This document shows positions 51,848 through 61,209 of a stretch of 64,000 nt of DNA, one piece after another; position 1 is the first letter of the stretch; each line of letters begins with the position of its first letter. The notes beneath the pieces were generated by a model. That model was not told the DNA's origin and ran no database searches. It worked only from the letters and a program-made list of their open reading frames with translations. The DNA comes from Thalassotalea insulae (lineage in GTDB: Bacteria > Pseudomonadota > Gammaproteobacteria > Enterobacterales > Alteromonadaceae), in the NCBI RefSeq assembly GCF_030161395.1, contig NZ_BSST01000001.1, forward strand, positions 2,356,001 through 2,420,000. The letters are read 5' to 3'. Both the position numbers and the translations under genes were made by a program.

Positions 51848-53931
51848 TGTTGCAATTTAATATAATGAAAAAGAATCTTATTTATCGAAAAGCTTATACA
51901 CTGATGTTTGGAGTAATGGCTTTATTCTTCTCACTTGGCTCACAAAGTAATGAATTAACTGCGATTAGTTATAACACCATTCAGAATGATGAAATTGAAT
52001 TGGTATTTACCTTGTCGGAAAGTATCGCTGAGCAGCCTGTGGTGAAAACCTCGATGAATCCAGCCCGGATTGACATTACATTTGATGCATCGGAATTTTC
52101 TCAACAGCTGGTTAAAACGATAGTAGATCATGCTGGAGTCCATGATATTACCGTGCAAAAGTTAGCGGGTAAGGTACAAGCGTCCGTCAATTTAAGGCAA
52201 CTGTCTATTTTTGATGTTAGTCAAAAGGATAATCAATTTTCATTAACCTTAAATACCGGTGAATCAACTGCTGCAATAAATAATCTCTCTCCGGCTGATA
52301 ATAATTTTATTAATAACATCGCGTCGATAGATTTTCGTAAAGGTCAGGCTAATGAAGGACAAGTTATCGTTAACCTTGACGATAGCATGGTGGCGGTTGA
52401 TGTTAGTGATCGATTAGGTAAGCTTTATATTGAATTTCATAATACGCAAATTATTGACGATTTATTATATACCCTGGATGTTTCTGATTTTGGGACTTTG
52501 GTTAAAAGTATTGAAACCTTTAAAGAGGGGAGAAATGCTCGATTAGTTGTTGATATCAATGGCGAGTTTACCTTTGAGCACCAACAGCTAAATAATGTCT
52601 TTTCTTTAACTGTTGCTGAAAAAGAAATTGTGCCTGGTTATTTAGGCGATGCGGAAGATTTTTCAGGACGTGCTATTTCGTTGAACTTCCAGGACATTCC
52701 GGTGCGTACCGTGTTGCAAATAATCGCTGACTATAACGGCTTTAATCTAGTTACCAGTGATACTGTAAGTGGCAATATCACTTTGCGTTTAGATGGTGTG
52801 CCATGGGATCAGGCTTTAGATATTATCTTGAAAGTAAAAGGCCTAGATAAGCGCATGGAAGGTAATATCTTAATGGTGGCGCCAAGTGATGAACTGGCGG
52901 CCCGGGAAGCGAAAGAATTACAAGCGAAGCAGCAAGTGGCAGACTTAGCGCCACTGTATTCTGAGTATGTCCAGATTAATTACGCAAAAGCGAGTGAATT
53001 CGCTTCTTTGATTAAAAGTGAAGAAAATACTATTTTATCCCCTCGTGGTAGCGTCAGTGTTGATGAACGTACCAATACTTTATTGATCCGAGATACTGCG
53101 GACAGTATTGAAGATATTAAGCGTATGATCAATGTGCTAGATGTCCCAGTGCGTCAGGTAGTGATCGAATCTCGTATGGTGACTGTTAAGGATAATATTA
53201 ATGAAGAATTAGGTATTCGCTGGGGAGTTACTAATACCGATGGTGAATTTGCCACTTCGGGTTCTATTGTTGGTACAGGTAGTGCAACTGGCAGTCGGGC
53301 TTATAATGAATCCGATATAGGTCAAGGTGTTGTGCCAAAAGTTGCTGATGGTATGAATGTCAATCTTCCGGTTAATGGTGCAGCAGGTAGTATTGCATTT
53401 CAAATAGCCCGGTTGGCGGATGGCACCATACTGGATCTTGAATTGAGTGCACTAGAAAAAGAGAATAAGGGTGAAATTATCGCCAGTCCTCGTATCACTA
53501 CTGCGAACCAGAAAGAAGCTTATATTGAGCAAGGGGTTGAAATTCCGTATCAAGAAGCAGCATCTAGTGGTGCAACGGCGACTCAGTTTAAAAAAGCGGT
53601 ACTGAGCTTAACGGTAACACCTCATATCACACCAGATGATCGTATTATCTTGGATTTGGTGGTGACACAAGATACCGTGTCGACGGTTACCAGTGGTAGC
53701 GCTCCTGCAATTGACACTCAACGCATCGGCACTCAGGTACTGGTAAATAACGGTGAGACCATAGTGTTAGGTGGTATTTATCAGCAATCGATTATTAATA
53801 GTGTTTCAAAAGTACCTGTGTTAGGAGACATTCCATATTTTGGCTGGTTATTTAGAAACAATAGTAATTTTAATGAGAAAAAAGAGCTGTTGATCTTCGT
53901 AACACCACGGATTGTGACCGAGCGTTTTTAA
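51847..53931 (+). CDS. pilQ: Type IV pilus secretin PilQ
   Basis: The 694-residue protein has a signal sequence (Met7 is an alternative start), two N-terminal AMIN-type domains (about residues 38-260) that bind peptidoglycan, an STN domain beginning SLNFQDIPVRTVLQIIADYNG near residue 278, an N1 domain, and the secretin core with IETRMVTV-like VVIESRMVTVKDNIN and the C-terminal VPVLGDIPYFGWLFRN signature. It forms the outer-membrane pore for the pilus fibre. It closes the pil operon; aroK follows after 143 bases. Confidence 0.96.
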   Translation: MLQFNIMKKNLIYRKAYTLMFGVMALFFSLGSQSNELTAISYNTIQNDEIELVFTLSESIAEQPVVKTSMNPARIDITFDASEFSQQLVKTIVDHAGVHDITVQKLAGKVQASVNLRQLSIFDVSQKDNQFSLTLNTGESTAAINNLSPADNNFINNIASIDFRKGQANEGQVIVNLDDSMVAVDVSDRLGKLYIEFHNTQIIDDLLYTLDVSDFGTLVKSIETFKEGRNARLVVDINGEFTFEHQQLNNVFSLTVAEKEIVPGYLGDAEDFSGRAISLNFQDIPVRTVLQIIADYNGFNLVTSDTVSGNITLRLDGVPWDQALDIILKVKGLDKRMEGNILMVAPSDELAAREAKELQAKQQVADLAPLYSEYVQINYAKASEFASLIKSEENTILSPRGSVSVDERTNTLLIRDTADSIEDIKRMINVLDVPVRQVVIESRMVTVKDNINEELGIRWGVTNTDGEFATSGSIVGTGSATGSRAYNESDIGQGVVPKVADGMNVNLPVNGAAGSIAFQIARLADGTILDLELSALEKENKGEIIASPRITTANQKEAYIEQGVEIPYQEAASSGATATQFKKAVLSLTVTPHITPDDRIILDLVVTQDTVSTVTSGSAPAIDTQRIGTQVLVNNGETIVLGGIYQQSIINSVSKVPVLGDIPYFGWLFRNNSNFNEKKELLIFVTPRIVTERF

Positions 53932-54074
53932 ATTATTTGCAACTAGGCTGTATTTTTGTACATCACTTACTTGCAATCTATACCGAACAATTGCGATAAT
54001 TACGCCCTTAAAATTTTCGAGGGAGGTTCCCTCTTACCTGTAAACGCAATTTAAACGAGTATTAAGTTAATCTC
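53932..54074 (+). promoter_or_regulatory. pilQ-aroK intergenic region with small hairpin
   Basis: The gap contains GAGGGA-GGT-TCCCTC (54019-54033), a short GC hairpin without a U-tract, about 40 bases before the aroK start. It may be part of an aroK leader or a weak terminator. A promoter for the aroK-dam group is expected but not clearly visible. Confidence 0.35.
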
Positions 54075-54593
54075 ATGGCAGAAAAACGTAACATTTTCCT
54101 AGTCGGCCCAATGGGCGCAGGCAAAAGTACCATAGGTAGAGAATTAGCGGATAAGCTACATTTAGAGTTCTTTGACTCAGATCAGGAAATAGAGCGTCGC
54201 ACAGGTGCTGATATCGCTTGGGTTTTTGATCTTGAAGGTGAGGAAGGCTTCCGTAAAAGAGAAGAAGCTGTTATTAATGACTTGTCTGAAAAACAAGGCA
54301 TTGTTTTAGCGACAGGCGGTGGTTCTGTTATTAGCAGTCAAATCCGTAATCGTCTATCAGCTCGTGGTATTGTTGTTTATTTAGAAACAACTATTGATAA
54401 ACAGGTCGCCCGAACACAACGTGATCGTCGTCGTCCATTACTGCAAACTTCTGAAGAGCCGCGTACCGTTCTTGAAAACTTAGCGGTAGAAAGAAATCCG
54501 TTATATGAAGAAGTCGCCGATGTCATTGTTCAAACCGATGATCAAAGCGCAAAAGTTGTCGCTAATAAAATTGTTGATAGCTTAGATTTTTAA
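54075..54593 (+). CDS. aroK: Shikimate kinase I
   Basis: The 172-residue protein has the P-loop GPMGAGKST (residues 11-19), the shikimate-binding Asp in FFDSDQEIERRTGADI, GFRKREE, and the ATGGGSV loop, plus lid arginines in RTQRDRRRPLL. It phosphorylates shikimate in aromatic amino-acid synthesis. It is followed three bases later by aroB, as usual in this order. Confidence 0.97.
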   Translation: MAEKRNIFLVGPMGAGKSTIGRELADKLHLEFFDSDQEIERRTGADIAWVFDLEGEEGFRKREEAVINDLSEKQGIVLATGGGSVISSQIRNRLSARGIVVYLETTIDKQVARTQRDRRRPLLQTSEEPRTVLENLAVERNPLYEEVADVIVQTDDQSAKVVANKIVDSLDF

Positions 54594-54596
54594 GCT

Positions 54597-55661
54597 ATGG
54601 CGACACTTAAGCTCGAATTAGGTGAGCGCAGTTATCCTATCCATATTGACAGTAAATTACTAAATCAAGGTAATTTACTGTCTACTTATATTCGAGCAAA
54701 GCGTGTTTGTATCGTCACTAATACCCAAGTTGCTCCTCTTTATCTCGATAAAGTCAAACGTCAATTAACTGATTTTCAAGTTGATGAGATTATTTTACCT
54801 GATGGTGAAGCAGAAAAAAATCTTGCTAATTTTGAAAAAATTATGTCACATTTGTTGGCTAACACCCATGGCAGAGATAGTACCTTGATCGCTTTAGGTG
54901 GTGGGGTAATTGGTGATATCACTGGTTTTGCGGCCGCGTGTTATCAACGTGGTATTGATTTTATTCAAATTCCAACCACCTTACTTTCTCAGGTTGATTC
55001 ATCGGTTGGCGGTAAAACTGCTGTTAATCACCCGCTGGGGAAAAATATGATCGGTGCTTTTTATCAGCCCAAAGCGGTATTAATTGATATTGATAGTTTG
55101 CAAACCTTACCTGCTAGAGAATTTTCGGCTGGTATGGCTGAGGTGATTAAATACGGTATTTTAGGTGATGGTGAATTTTTTGTTTGGCTTGAACATAACT
55201 GTGATCTAATCAAGGCGGCTCACCCTAGCGTGTTAATTGAAATGATTGAGCGTTGCTGTCAATGCAAAGCTAATATTGTTTCTGCTGATGAAACTGAAGC
55301 TGGCGTTCGAGCATTATTGAACTTAGGCCATACCTTTGGCCATGCGATTGAAGCAGAACAAGGCTATGGTAATTGGCTCCATGGAGAGGCTGTTGCTACT
55401 GGCATGGTCCTTGCTGCTAAATTGGCAGTAGCAATGAATTTGTTGGAAGTGTCAGAACTTCGTCGTATTGAACATTTGCTGACAGCATTTAATTTACCTT
55501 TACAAGCGCCAGAAGATATGGGCTTTGAAGCGTTTATTAAACATATGCGTCGAGATAAGAAAAATATAGGCGGAAAGTTGCGCTTAATTATCCCGACGGC
55601 TATTGGCCAATCTGTAATGCGTGATGATATTAGTGAGGGCATGCTTCAGCAAATTCTGTAA
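54597..55661 (+). CDS. aroB: 3-dehydroquinate synthase
   Basis: The 354-residue protein has the NAD-binding DGEAEKNL, the long signature GGGVIGDITGFAAACYQRG, VDSSVGGKTAVNHPLGKN, and zinc ligands including His in LNLGHTFGHAIE and WLHGEAVATGM. It closes DAHP into 3-dehydroquinate, the second step of the shikimate route. The gene lies in the conserved aroK-aroB-damX-dam series. Confidence 0.97.
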   Translation: MATLKLELGERSYPIHIDSKLLNQGNLLSTYIRAKRVCIVTNTQVAPLYLDKVKRQLTDFQVDEIILPDGEAEKNLANFEKIMSHLLANTHGRDSTLIALGGGVIGDITGFAAACYQRGIDFIQIPTTLLSQVDSSVGGKTAVNHPLGKNMIGAFYQPKAVLIDIDSLQTLPAREFSAGMAEVIKYGILGDGEFFVWLEHNCDLIKAAHPSVLIEMIERCCQCKANIVSADETEAGVRALLNLGHTFGHAIEAEQGYGNWLHGEAVATGMVLAAKLAVAMNLLEVSELRRIEHLLTAFNLPLQAPEDMGFEAFIKHMRRDKKNIGGKLRLIIPTAIGQSVMRDDISEGMLQQIL

Positions 55662-55677
55662 AACAGAAAGGTGAACC

Positions 55678-57111
55678 ATGTCTGCGTTGGCGCAAAATAT
55701 AACTAATCAAGCTTCCTCCGAAAGTGTCACTGCCATCAGTGCGACTGCCCGGGTAGATTATATTCTTCGCTTCTCAAAACAAGCAATTCTAGTTGTTGAT
55801 AACGATATCGCAGTAAGCTCAAGTGTCGGTAGCCAATATTTGGCGAATCTATCCAACGAGCAGAATGCCGCCTATATTACTATGTCTGCTAAACTCAATG
55901 ATTTACAAGTTCGTTGTCGTATTATTGAGCAGTTATTTGGCAATATTTTATTTGATCCTGAGCAGTCGGTTGCCGTTAGTATTATTAATTTGGTTAAGGC
56001 GGATAAACAAGCGGTGACTATTGTTGTCGATAATGCTCATTATTTATCGTTGCAGTTATGTCATGAATTAACGCAATTAGCAGAAATTGCGAAAAAGTCC
56101 GACTATCAAATCAATGTGTTAATGTTGGCCAATTCTCAAGTAGGTCAGGTGCTTAGCCAAAACTATGGGTTATTTCAGAAAAAATTATCCATTTTATCGG
56201 CACAAACAGGTCAGTTGGTGTCAATAAGCGATCAAATGTTTAAGGGTCAAAGCGACTTTTTTACATTCACGCCGTTTAAAAAATGGCTGGTATTTTTTCT
56301 GCTGTTAAGTTCAATGTCTGCAGCTGTCGTTTATTCACTTTATCAACGAGATAGTTTAGGTTTTAGCAAGGTAGCAACTGATAATAGTTCTGTGCTTGTT
56401 AAAGCTGAAACAAAAGTGGTGAAAGAGCAAGGAACGCAGTTTGTTACTGATGTTGCTATGGATAACAACCTATTGGCTAATAATAATGATATCTATAAGG
56501 CATTGCAGCAAACAGAAACTGACTTGTTAGTTCCAGCTATAGCGCCTAGCAAGGCAATGCCGTTAGATATCTTAGGGGCATTGCAACCACATCAGAAAAT
56601 AATGTTAGATTCTGATAGTGATAAGCAAGCGGTGGAAAAACAAACAGAACAAAAAACGGCGCAATCGCAGCATGAACCGGTTTTAGCTAATGTTGAGGCA
56701 ATAACTAAACAGCCAGATACATCTATTACTGAGCAAGTAGTTAGTGATAATGCACAACCGAATGTTAATTCAGAGCCTGAATCTGAACCAGGTTACCAAG
56801 ATCAACAGCAAGGCTTTGCTATTCAAATTGGTGCATTTAGTCAGGAGCAAGTGTTAGCCGAGTTCATATCGCAGTTTTCAAATGTAACCTTCTATCAGTA
56901 TCAAAGATTGTTGGCAGATGCTGAAGTTACTATAGTTACTAGCGAGTATTATCCAACTCGTGAGCAAGCAGAACGGGCATTAAATAGTCTGCCATTAGGG
57001 ATCCAACAACGATCTCCTTGGATCAAAACAATTTCTGCTATTAATAGCGAAATCAGCGAGTTTCAGCTCTCCCAATCAGAGAAAAATCAAGTTACAATCC
57101 CCAACTCATAA
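55678..57111 (+). CDS. damX: Cell-division SPOR protein DamX
   Basis: The 477-residue protein has a cytoplasmic N-terminal domain resembling a reduced AAA-like region (about residues 25-190), one membrane helix WLVFFLLLSSMSAAVVYSLY (about 202-221), a low-complexity acidic and Gln-rich linker, and a C-terminal SPOR domain (about 377-456) starting GFAIQIGAFSQEQ. SPOR domains bind denuded glycan strands at the septum. Sequence conservation is low outside SPOR; the position between aroB and dam makes the call firm. Confidence 0.9.
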   Translation: MSALAQNITNQASSESVTAISATARVDYILRFSKQAILVVDNDIAVSSSVGSQYLANLSNEQNAAYITMSAKLNDLQVRCRIIEQLFGNILFDPEQSVAVSIINLVKADKQAVTIVVDNAHYLSLQLCHELTQLAEIAKKSDYQINVLMLANSQVGQVLSQNYGLFQKKLSILSAQTGQLVSISDQMFKGQSDFFTFTPFKKWLVFFLLLSSMSAAVVYSLYQRDSLGFSKVATDNSSVLVKAETKVVKEQGTQFVTDVAMDNNLLANNNDIYKALQQTETDLLVPAIAPSKAMPLDILGALQPHQKIMLDSDSDKQAVEKQTEQKTAQSQHEPVLANVEAITKQPDTSITEQVVSDNAQPNVNSEPESEPGYQDQQQGFAIQIGAFSQEQVLAEFISQFSNVTFYQYQRLLADAEVTIVTSEYYPTREQAERALNSLPLGIQQRSPWIKTISAINSEISEFQLSQSEKNQVTIPNS

Positions 57112-57151
57112 AAATAAGCGGTGATGTCGCTGTAGTTGGATTGCAAACTTG

Positions 57152-57970
57152 ATGGTTAAAAAGCACCGTGCATTTTTAAAATGGGCCGGCGGTAAGTATA
57201 GTTTATCTGATGTTATTAATAAGATGCTGCCGCAAGGTGAACGCCTGATCGAACCCTTTGTTGGTGCCGGTTCTGTTTTTTTAAATAGTGATCATCAAAG
57301 CTATTTATTAAATGATATCAATAAAGATTTGATTAATCTTTATCAAATCATTCAAATGAAGCCACAGCAATTTATTGACGATGCCAAGCGGATATTTACG
57401 CCAGAGAACAATCAGGCGACTGCCTATTATCATTTGCGTGCTGAGTTTAATGCCAGCGTCGATAAATACTACCGTTCATTATTATTTTTGTATTTGAATC
57501 GCCATGGCTATAACGGTCTATGTCGTTACAATAAATCGGGTGGTTATAATGTACCTTTTGGTAAGTATAAAAAGCCGTACTTCCCTGAGCAGGAGTTACT
57601 GTACTTTGCCGAAAAAGCGCAAAAGGCAATTTTTATTTGTGAAGGCTATCGCCAAACTTTTAATCGCGCGCAGGATGGCGATGTTATCTATTGCGATCCA
57701 CCGTATGTGCCGCTAAGTAAAACCGCGAGCTTTACTAGTTATGCCGGGAACGGTTTTGGTTTGGATGAACAGGCGGACTTAGCGAATGCCGCCGAAGAAG
57801 CGGTAAAAAAGCATAAAGTCAGTGTTTTGATCAGTAATCACGATACCATCTGGACGCGTAAAATTTATCAAGGGGCGAGTAAGGTGAAGTCAATTAAAGT
57901 GGCACGCACTATTAGTCAAAAAGCGGTTAATCGAAAAAAAGTCGCTGAGCTTATGGCATTATATCGCTAA
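57152..57970 (+). CDS. dam: DNA adenine methylase
   Basis: Starting at ATG 57152 (a TTG one codon earlier is the alternative), the protein has 272 residues. It has the SAM-binding FLKWAGGKYSL, IEPFVGAGSVFLN, the recognition region NGLCRYNKSGGYNVPFG, and the catalytic DPPY in VIYCDPPYVPL. Dam methylates GATC adenine, used in mismatch repair and replication timing. The order damX-dam is conserved, but the usual next gene rpe is displaced by about 2.5 kb. Confidence 0.96.
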   Translation: MVKKHRAFLKWAGGKYSLSDVINKMLPQGERLIEPFVGAGSVFLNSDHQSYLLNDINKDLINLYQIIQMKPQQFIDDAKRIFTPENNQATAYYHLRAEFNASVDKYYRSLLFLYLNRHGYNGLCRYNKSGGYNVPFGKYKKPYFPEQELLYFAEKAQKAIFICEGYRQTFNRAQDGDVIYCDPPYVPLSKTASFTSYAGNGFGLDEQADLANAAEEAVKKHKVSVLISNHDTIWTRKIYQGASKVKSIKVARTISQKAVNRKKVAELMALYR

Positions 57971-57990
57971 TCAACCTTAGCTTGGTTTGG

Positions 57991-58173
57991 CTATTGCACC
58001 ACTAATGAAACTATGGCGACTAACACGCCGATAAATAATATCACGCCAATAAGACCGATAATCACAAAGTGGCTGAATTTACCCTCAGTAAAGTCACGCT
58101 CTCGGTTTTTATCGCTTTGTACACCAATAAAGGCGGCGGCAACACTTTTAATGGTATTTGTGATCCGACTCAA
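57991..58173 (-). CDS. DUF2970 small membrane protein
   Basis: The likely start is the TTG at 58173, which has AGGAG seven bases upstream and gives 60 residues. A GTG at 58212 lies before that ribosome site and is unlikely. The sequence has AAAFIGVQSDKNRERDFTEGK followed by one membrane helix (HFVIIGLIGVILFIGVLVAIVSLVV), the pattern of the DUF2970 family common in gammaproteobacteria. Its function is unknown. It runs against dam and away from the channel-like gene. Confidence 0.8.
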   Translation of the reverse strand: MSRITNTIKSVAAAFIGVQSDKNRERDFTEGKFSHFVIIGLIGVILFIGVLVAIVSLVVQ

Positions 58174-58313
58174 TTCCTTTCTCCTGTTATTTAATTCAAT
58201 TGGTATAACCACTAATTGCTGATAAATAGCACAGTAGCAAAAACACCAGTCAATTGATACTTTTTAACAAAACTGGTGTAAGCTATTGTAATCATTGAAT
58301 TCAATTTTTGATT

Positions 58314-59462
58314 ATGAATGTTTTTAATAAAAATCTTGTTACTCGCTGGTGGTGGCTTTCTTCGGTTTTTTCTCTGGGATGTATAGTGGTTATTGCCATG
58401 ATTTGGTATCAGGTGGATATCCACTATCAACCTAATAAACATCAGTTACTTTCTGAAGATGCGGCAAAAGCGCATTTAGTCGAAGAGTTTAACCAAACAT
58501 CGTTGTCAAATGAGCAGAATTTACAATATATTCCGACAGGCATTTATCTGCAGTCATTTAAATTCAGTAGTTCAAATGATGTCAGAATTACCGGTTATAT
58601 TTGGCAGCGTTACTTAACGGCTAAGCTTGAAACCACCGAGCCAAAAGCAAACTTTATTTTTCCAGAGCAGGTTGGTGGCTCATCCGACTTTGAACTAGCC
58701 TATCAACATCAAGTGGGCGAACATACGGTGTTGGGCTGGTATTTTGATGTTACCTTAAGGCAAAAATTTAGCTATAAAAACTATCCGCTTGATCATAAAA
58801 CTGTTTGGATTAAGTTATGGCCTGCGCATTTTGATCGTAATATCGTGCTACTTCCGGCATTAAATGATTATCACTCTACTGCTCCCGGAGATACATTTGG
58901 CATCGATACTGATATCGTGATTGGTAACTGGGAAATTAATGAAACTTTTTTTGATTATAAGCTCGGTCATTACGATACTTCATTTGGTTTCAATCAGGCA
59001 TATAATGAGCAAAATTATCCTGAGCTAAGTTTTAATCTGGTATTGAAAAGAAAGTTCTTAAATGCTTTTGTTATTCATTTAGTCCCTTTATTAACGGTGG
59101 CGGTATTATTGTTTGCCTCGTTAATGTCGGTTACTGCTGAGCAAGTAAAACGAGAAACTTTTGGTTTTAATTTTACTGCGATAATATCAATTGTTTCGGC
59201 ATTGTTTTTTGTCGTGATGCTCTCTCATATCCAGTTACGTAAACAGTTTGCTGAAGATGGTATCGTCTACATCGAATATTTCTTTTTGCTAATGTATTTT
59301 ATAATGATCAGTATTATTTGTAATACTTACTTCTTTAGCCGCGGCAAAGAATATTCAAGCGGCTGGCTTCATGCGCAAGATCACTTGATCCCTAAACTGA
59401 TTTATTGGCCACTCACCTTAGGCAGTATGGCGCTAGTGACTTATTGTCATTTTGTCGGTTAA
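58314..59462 (+). CDS. Pentameric ligand-gated ion-channel-like membrane receptor
   Basis: Starting at ATG 58314, the protein has 382 residues. It has an N-terminal signal-anchor-like helix (about 14-34), a periplasmic beta-rich domain (about 70-245) with YPLDHKTVWIKLWP (157-170), and four helices near 251-272, 286-305, 317-340 and 360-380. The first of these holds a proline in HLVPLLTVAVLLF, and the junction reads SFNLVLKRKFLNAF. The FPFD-like beta hairpin, the short pre-M1 link, the M1 proline and the four-helix layout recall Cys-loop receptors of prokaryotes such as GLIC, here without cysteines. Ligand and ion are unknown. The retained N-terminal helix is unusual. The fold call is inferred from pattern only. 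Confidence 0.6.
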   Translation: MNVFNKNLVTRWWWLSSVFSLGCIVVIAMIWYQVDIHYQPNKHQLLSEDAAKAHLVEEFNQTSLSNEQNLQYIPTGIYLQSFKFSSSNDVRITGYIWQRYLTAKLETTEPKANFIFPEQVGGSSDFELAYQHQVGEHTVLGWYFDVTLRQKFSYKNYPLDHKTVWIKLWPAHFDRNIVLLPALNDYHSTAPGDTFGIDTDIVIGNWEINETFFDYKLGHYDTSFGFNQAYNEQNYPELSFNLVLKRKFLNAFVIHLVPLLTVAVLLFASLMSVTAEQVKRETFGFNFTAIISIVSALFFVVMLSHIQLRKQFAEDGIVYIEYFFLLMYFIMISIICNTYFFSRGKEYSSGWLHAQDHLIPKLIYWPLTLGSMALVTYCHFVG

Positions 59463-59468
59463 CAGAGT

Positions 59469-59501
59469 TCAAAAAGCATGTGGGTCACACATGCTTTTTG
59501 A
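59469..59501. terminator. Bidirectional terminator between channel-like gene and porin
   Basis: TCAAAAAGCATGTG (59469-59482) pairs with CACATGCTTTTTGA (59488-59501) around a five-base loop, with A-run and U-run on either side. It serves the two converging genes. Confidence 0.9.
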
Positions 59502-59528
59502 TCAGCGTTTAGACAGTTCTAAATAAAG

Positions 59529-60191
59529 CTATAACGCGATATCAACCGCATATGACACATAAACTTTGACATCGCCGGCGGCGCCATCAAGGTCGGTGGC
59601 AGAAGCGCCAAAGGTGAAGCCGCTTTTGCTTAAGCTGATGCCGTAATCGACAGAATCTTCCGCTAACCAGTCACCAGAATAAGAACCGAGATGAAAGGCA
59701 AGCTCCGCTTCGTTAGCTAATGTAACGCCATAATCTGCTGATGCATAGATAGAGTCTCCTGTATCTGCTCCTTCACCATCCGCTAATACCGCAACACCAA
59801 GTGTTAATGCACCGAAAGATAAATTGGCATACACTTCTGAAAAATCAGCATCTCCAGAAGTTTCGTCAGGGTAAGCGTAGTAAATAAAGCCGATATCATA
59901 AGAAACATCTTCAGAAATTGAACCGCCGAAACCACCATATAAATCAAGCTCGTAGGTCATACCATCCGCCCAATCTGCATTAGACGCCCAGGTGCCGAGA
60001 TAAAAGCCAGACTCATCGGCATAATCAATACCGCCAGATATCGCTGCTTTACCGCCAGTTTGTTCTAAGCCACGCCATAAATAGTTACTGGTGGCTGCGA
60101 CATTTGCAGATAACTCTCCCTTGGCAGAAGCAAACATAGGTGTTGCTAATAGGGTAGAAGAAAGTGCGAGGGTTAATAGTGTTTTTTTCAT
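59529..60191 (-). CDS. TorF-family putative porin (Gcw_chp)
   Basis: The 220-residue protein has a signal peptide (residues 1-23, ending ASA) and begins its mature part with ELSANVAATSNYLWRGLEQTGGKAAISGG, the signature of the Gcw_chp/TorF group. Alternating strands with many Tyr, Trp and Gly residues end in a C-terminal aromatic/hydrophobic strand (VYVSYAVDIAL), as in outer-membrane barrels. The substrate is unknown; the family is common in Alteromonadales. It is transcribed toward the channel-like gene. Confidence 0.85.
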   Translation of the reverse strand: MKKTLLTLALSSTLLATPMFASAKGELSANVAATSNYLWRGLEQTGGKAAISGGIDYADESGFYLGTWASNADWADGMTYELDLYGGFGGSISEDVSYDIGFIYYAYPDETSGDADFSEVYANLSFGALTLGVAVLADGEGADTGDSIYASADYGVTLANEAELAFHLGSYSGDWLAEDSVDYGISLSKSGFTFGASATDLDGAAGDVKVYVSYAVDIAL

Positions 60192-60482
60192 TTTGGACTC
60201 ACTAAGTTTATTGTTGTTAGCGATAAAACAGCAAATAAAGTGCCTATCGAAGACTATTTCATAAGTTTAGAGGATTTTTCATATAAAACAACAAAATAGC
60301 ATTTGTTTGATTTTTTTAATTCGACGCTCGATGTTTGTTTTGTACTAACTTGGTGCAACTAATGCTCAGTATGTGCTAAAAAAGTGCGTGATAAAATCAC
60401 TATCGGCTAAGCTAATCAAGGTCGATTAATGACACTATTTAAGGTAAAGTAGCGCAGTTTTTTAATTTGGCTGGATAGAACC

Positions 60483-61157
60483 ATGTCTTCATATTTAATT
60501 GCTCCTTCAATATTATCTGCAGACTTTGCTCGTCTGGGTGACGATGTTGCTAATGTCTTAGCAGCTGGAGCAGATGTTGTTCACTTTGATGTGATGGATA
60601 ATCATTATGTGCCTAATTTAACCATCGGCCCTATGGTGTGTCAGTCGTTGCGAGATTATGGGATTACCGCGCCGATCGATGTTCATTTAATGGTAAAACC
60701 AGTCGATCGTATTATTCCTGATTTTGCGAAAGCGGGTGCTGATATTATCACTTTCCATCCGGAAGCCAGTGAACATGTGGATCGTACTATTCAATTAATT
60801 AAAGATCATGGTTGTAAAGCGGGCTTGGTATTAAATCCTGCAACGTCTTTACATTACTTGGATTTTGTCTTAGATAAACTCGATGTCGTATTATTAATGT
60901 CGGTTAATCCAGGCTTTGGTGGGCAGTCTTTTATTCCAGCAACATTAGATAAGCTAAAGCGGGTGAGAGAATTAATTGACGCCAGTGGTCGTGATATTCG
61001 TTTGGAAGTCGATGGTGGTGTTAAAGCGGATAATATTGCTGAAATAGCGGCAGCCGGAGCCGATATGTTTGTCGCCGGTTCGGCGATTTTTTCTCAGGAA
61101 AATTATCAAGTTGCAATTGATGCTATGCGCGCCGAATTAGCAAAAGTATCAAATTAA
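60483..61157 (+). CDS. rpe: Ribulose-phosphate 3-epimerase
   Basis: The 224-residue TIM-barrel protein has IAPSILSADFARLG at the N-terminus, the metal-binding HFDVMDNHYVPNLTIGP, DVHLMV, MSVNPGFGGQSF, and EVDGGV with the second catalytic Asp. It interconverts ribulose-5-phosphate and xylulose-5-phosphate in the pentose-phosphate pathway. It is 52 bases before trpS; the phosphoglycolate phosphatase gene often found between them is absent. Confidence 0.97.
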   Translation: MSSYLIAPSILSADFARLGDDVANVLAAGADVVHFDVMDNHYVPNLTIGPMVCQSLRDYGITAPIDVHLMVKPVDRIIPDFAKAGADIITFHPEASEHVDRTIQLIKDHGCKAGLVLNPATSLHYLDFVLDKLDVVLLMSVNPGFGGQSFIPATLDKLKRVRELIDASGRDIRLEVDGGVKADNIAEIAAAGADMFVAGSAIFSQENYQVAIDAMRAELAKVSN

Positions 61158-61161
61158 CAGT

Positions 61162-61183
61162 AATCGGCTAGCCGATTTTTATT
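61162..61183 (+). terminator. Possible weak terminator between rpe and trpS
   Basis: AATCGGCTAGCCGATT (61162-61177) is a perfect palindrome that can fold into a six-base stem, followed by TTTATT. The stem is short, so partial read-through into trpS is likely. Confidence 0.45.
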
Positions 61184-61209
61184 AAATAGAGATGATTAGG
61201 TAAATAGAA

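Noticed and set aside
58294..58305. ATTGAATTCAAT, a perfect 12-base palindrome just before the channel-like gene
   Set aside because: Short AT-rich palindromes are expected by chance in this composition. It overlaps the ribosome-site region and has no second copy seen.
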